Shown here in pieces: positions 61,443-64,000 of a stretch of 64,000 bases of DNA. The stretch spans positions 434,001 through 498,000 of the forward strand of contig JAIWNF010000022.1 in the NCBI GenBank assembly GCA_025093555.1. The letters are read 5' to 3'. A program made the translations under genes and the position numbers. The notes under the pieces are model-generated. The model saw nothing but the letters and a program-made list of their open reading frames with translations. It was not told the DNA's origin and did not search any database. The DNA is from Circinella umbellata. Its lineage: Eukaryota; Mucoromycota; Mucoromycetes; Mucorales; Lichtheimiaceae. Positions within the stretch are counted from its first letter, which is position 1, and each line of letters starts with the position of its first letter.

Positions 61443-64000
61443 CTATGATGATGTAGAAGAGCGTAATGAAGTAGATGATGTGGTATTAGAATTGCTTGTA
61501 GAAGCGTTATTTTTGGGAGCACACATGAGTGGTAATCGCTTTCGTGGCAACTCGACAACAATACGTTTTCGTCTTGCGTTCTCATGACAACTAGCGTCAC
61601 AGAACCATTGTTCATCACTTTTGATAAAATCATCTGTTAAAGTTTGACTACAACATTTTTGATGCATTGCTTTAGGACAACCTTCACAACGAACGAGGAC
61701 ATTTCCTTCCCAAGATTCTTGACGATGACATACGGAACAAAACAGTTGTAAAACGGGACGGTCACGATCATTTATAGCTTCATTAGCGAATCCGGTTAAA
61801 TCAAGACGTGGTAATTTACAAGCGAATCCATAACCTTTGTAATCACATCCATGTTTACTAAAGAAACGAATTAAATAAAAAGGTTAATTATCTATTTTTC
61901 TGTTTATTGCCTGATTATTATGCCCAGCTTTCCTCCTGCTCTCTAAAATCCTCCTTTTCCTCCCTGCACAGCTTTTTCTTCTCTTTTCCCGCTCAAAGAG
62001 GAGGGGGGAAAAGGCGAGTGACTAAAAAAAAAAAATTAAACTTACTTGCACAAGGTTCGTTTTCCCCAAGGTCCTGGACGCCAATTCACACCTTCAGTTG
62101 TACCACAATAACGACACCAATCGACGTTTTGTTTGGTGAGCTTTTGATAAATTGTAGGGTGAGCTGTAGGTCGAGGATCGGCACGTTCTAAACCTTCATC
62201 GTCAAGAGGTTGTTCCTGAACGTGTTGAAGTGAGTGATTATCCAATTGCTGAGACTCGACAGATTGTTCTTGAGATTGCTTCTTTTGGGAAATGGCACAA
62301 CCATTATTTACAGGCACAATATTTTCTTGTTCTTGTTGTTCTGCTTTTTGTTGTTTCTTTCGAATTTGATCTTTTTTCTTTTGTTGTTTAGGCTTTGGTT
62401 TTGGTTTTTCTTCACGCGTTACAACACGTCGCTTTGGTAGTACAATTTGCTCTTGTTCTTCTTCTTCATCGCTGGTCGAATCGGTATCAAAACCATAATC
62501 AAACATATCAATTCGCTGCTGGATATCTTCCCACGACGAGGTTGATTCGTTATCGTCAGAGCCATGATCGGGTTGTGAAATTAATTGAAAATCCGATAAT
62601 TGAGGATGATAGTTGTAGAACACAGGGTCCACCAGTTGTTCCGAATTGCTATAACAGGGGGGTTGGTGTGTGTGAGTATTCAATTTGATCTCTTTATATA
62701 TACATCCATATATGCCCAATATCCAAAATACACGTGATTTCGATCCCATAACAGCAAAATAAAAATAAAAAAAAATCCCAAAAATAAAATATATATACAT
62801 ACTCATGCTGTGAATCAATATCTTCTTCTTCATCAGACGATTCTTCAGCAGAAGCGTCATCAAAATATTCAATACCGGGGGAAACAGGCGGAGTCAACTT
62901 ATCAGATGGCATGACTTTAAGTTTCTTTGCGGGACCATTTGTCGATCGATTATTGTTTCGGTGACGTTTCAAAGAATCTTGACCCAATTGAAGATATTCA
63001 TCACTTGCAGGTGGAGTGAGTAAGTCATCTGTATTAACTCTTTTATTGATTACTTTACGACTAAGCTGTCTGAGGGAAAGTGCGGGTTTCTTGGTTTCAT
63101 CTTCAGCAAAATCAAGCCCAATGAAAAAGAGTGGATCTTCGTCTTGTAAAAGGTCGGATGGACTAACATGGGGCGAGAACAAGATATCTTGTTGTTCACC
63201 TTCGAGTCCACTAGAATCAGATTCACTATCACTTTGTGATGAAATAGACGATCCGGAAGAAGAAGGTTCAACAGAATCTCGAGCCATGGCAGGAGAGAAA
63301 AAGACATCTTTGACAAGGTCTCGTTGGAGACTATGCTCTGCGACGGTATCGTAGGTGATGGTAGCGTTTTCAAGTGTATGATGAATTGGAGGATGAACAC
63401 TTGCAATAGCAGGCTGTTGTTGCTGAGGAGGAGGGGGGAGAGGAGCGTGATGTTGCTGAGTAGAAGGATGGTGATGATGTAATGGTTGTTGTGGATGATG
63501 ATGATGATGTTGTTGCGGATGATGTTGTGAATGGTGAATGGGCTTTGAAATGAAACATATGAAAATAAAATAAAAGGGAAATTTTCTGGTGAGTTAAAAA
63601 AAGAAACAATTACACAGCGCACGCACATCGTTGATTATATTTTTATAAATTTCATGCCAAGCCCAGGCATATATGTGTGTATTTTTAAATGGTTCCCGAG
63701 AAAAAAAAAATAGAAAAAAAGTGAAATAGCATTTTTATTATGAAAATTACTTACTGTTGAAAAGACAACTTGGCGTGGTTGTTGGCTTGGAAGAGCCATA
63801 TATGGGGGAAGCTGATAATAACCTGCTGCTGCTGCTGCTGCATGATAATAAGCAAAAGGATTACTCGAAGGAGGAACAAGTGCAGCGGACATGGATGGAA
63901 CAATGACTTGTGCTTCGGTCATTTCCTTTTGCTGTTGTCGTGGTGTGATCCGATGTTGAAGAGCAGGACGATGAACAGAATCGATAAATGGTTCTGGTTG
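61443..64000 (-). CDS. GATA-like plus PHD zinc-finger protein, 5' end beyond window
   Basis: A likely chromatin or transcription regulator. Visible exons on the minus strand are 64000-63755 (frame open through the window edge), 63542-62803, 62648-62046 and 61857-61443, about 667 residues without the N-terminus. The first part is Gln-, His-, Pro- and Ala-rich, followed by acidic Ser/Asp stretches and a Lys/Gln-rich basic region. A GATA-type finger follows: CRYCGTTEGVNWRPGPWGKR, then LCNKHGC. Its fourth ligand in the usual CNxC position is His. Immediately C-terminal is a PHD finger (CSVC, CEGC, MHQKC, WFCDASC) with C4HC3 spacing. The C-terminus is basic then Ser/Thr-rich. The ATG at 63922 is internal, because the frame continues upstream without a stop. 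Confidence 0.85.

Overview
The window is eukaryotic nuclear DNA from a filamentous fungus, most probably an early-diverging mould of the order Mucorales. The signs are very AT-rich intergenic DNA, genes cut by many short GT-AG introns (about 50-180 nt), fungal versions of END3, NSP1/NUP62, UTP4 and a Sec72-like TPR protein, and a CotH-family GPI-anchored surface protein carrying the peptide typical of Mucorales CotH invasins. Genus and species cannot be read from the sequence alone. I rebuilt 19 spliced or intronless genes by joining exons so that GT-AG borders, codon phase and protein family all agreed.

Layout. 0.3-9 kb, plus strand: dihydrofolate reductase, UTP4 (18S rRNA processing), NSP1/NUP62 nucleoporin, and a TM2-domain membrane protein. 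9.2-19.1 kb, minus strand: an MFS drug/proton antiporter, an F-box protein and a peroxisomal Lon protease ending in the PTS1-like tripeptide SHL. A 374-bp divergent promoter then leads to a plus-strand RS-rich SCI1-like nuclear protein (19.45-20.8 kb), which converges on an AMMECR1-domain gene (21.3-22.1 kb). 26.5-36 kb: cysteine dioxygenase, a BSD-domain protein and a MIT-domain protein. 36.8-48.3 kb: a Gcn4-type bZIP factor, END3, an RBM42-like RNA-binding protein, a NECAP clathrin-adaptor protein and CotH. 52.7-64 kb: a Sec72-like TPR protein, SGF29 of the SAGA complex, and a GATA-like plus PHD zinc-finger protein that runs off the right edge.

The genes are mostly housekeeping and do not form a cluster. 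Several share broad themes: END3, NECAP and MIT belong to endocytosis and vesicle traffic; SGF29, bZIP and GATA/PHD to transcription and chromatin; UTP4, SCI1-like and RBM42 to RNA handling; DHFR and CDO to one-carbon and sulfur metabolism.

Spacing is strongly uneven. Convergent 3' regions are short (0.3-0.9 kb, once 2.1 kb), whereas four of the five divergent upstream regions span 2.2-4.4 kb. These long gaps are AT-rich, repeatedly carry TACGTA/ACGTA palindromes and contain almost no convincing coding sequence. The exceptions are a decayed coding island near 54.4-55.1 kb and two possible small orphan genes. I found no CRISPR array, rRNA, convincing tRNA or intact transposon, and no clear sign of a novel multi-gene system. 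The most interesting items are gene-structure oddities and these unexplained intergenic signals.
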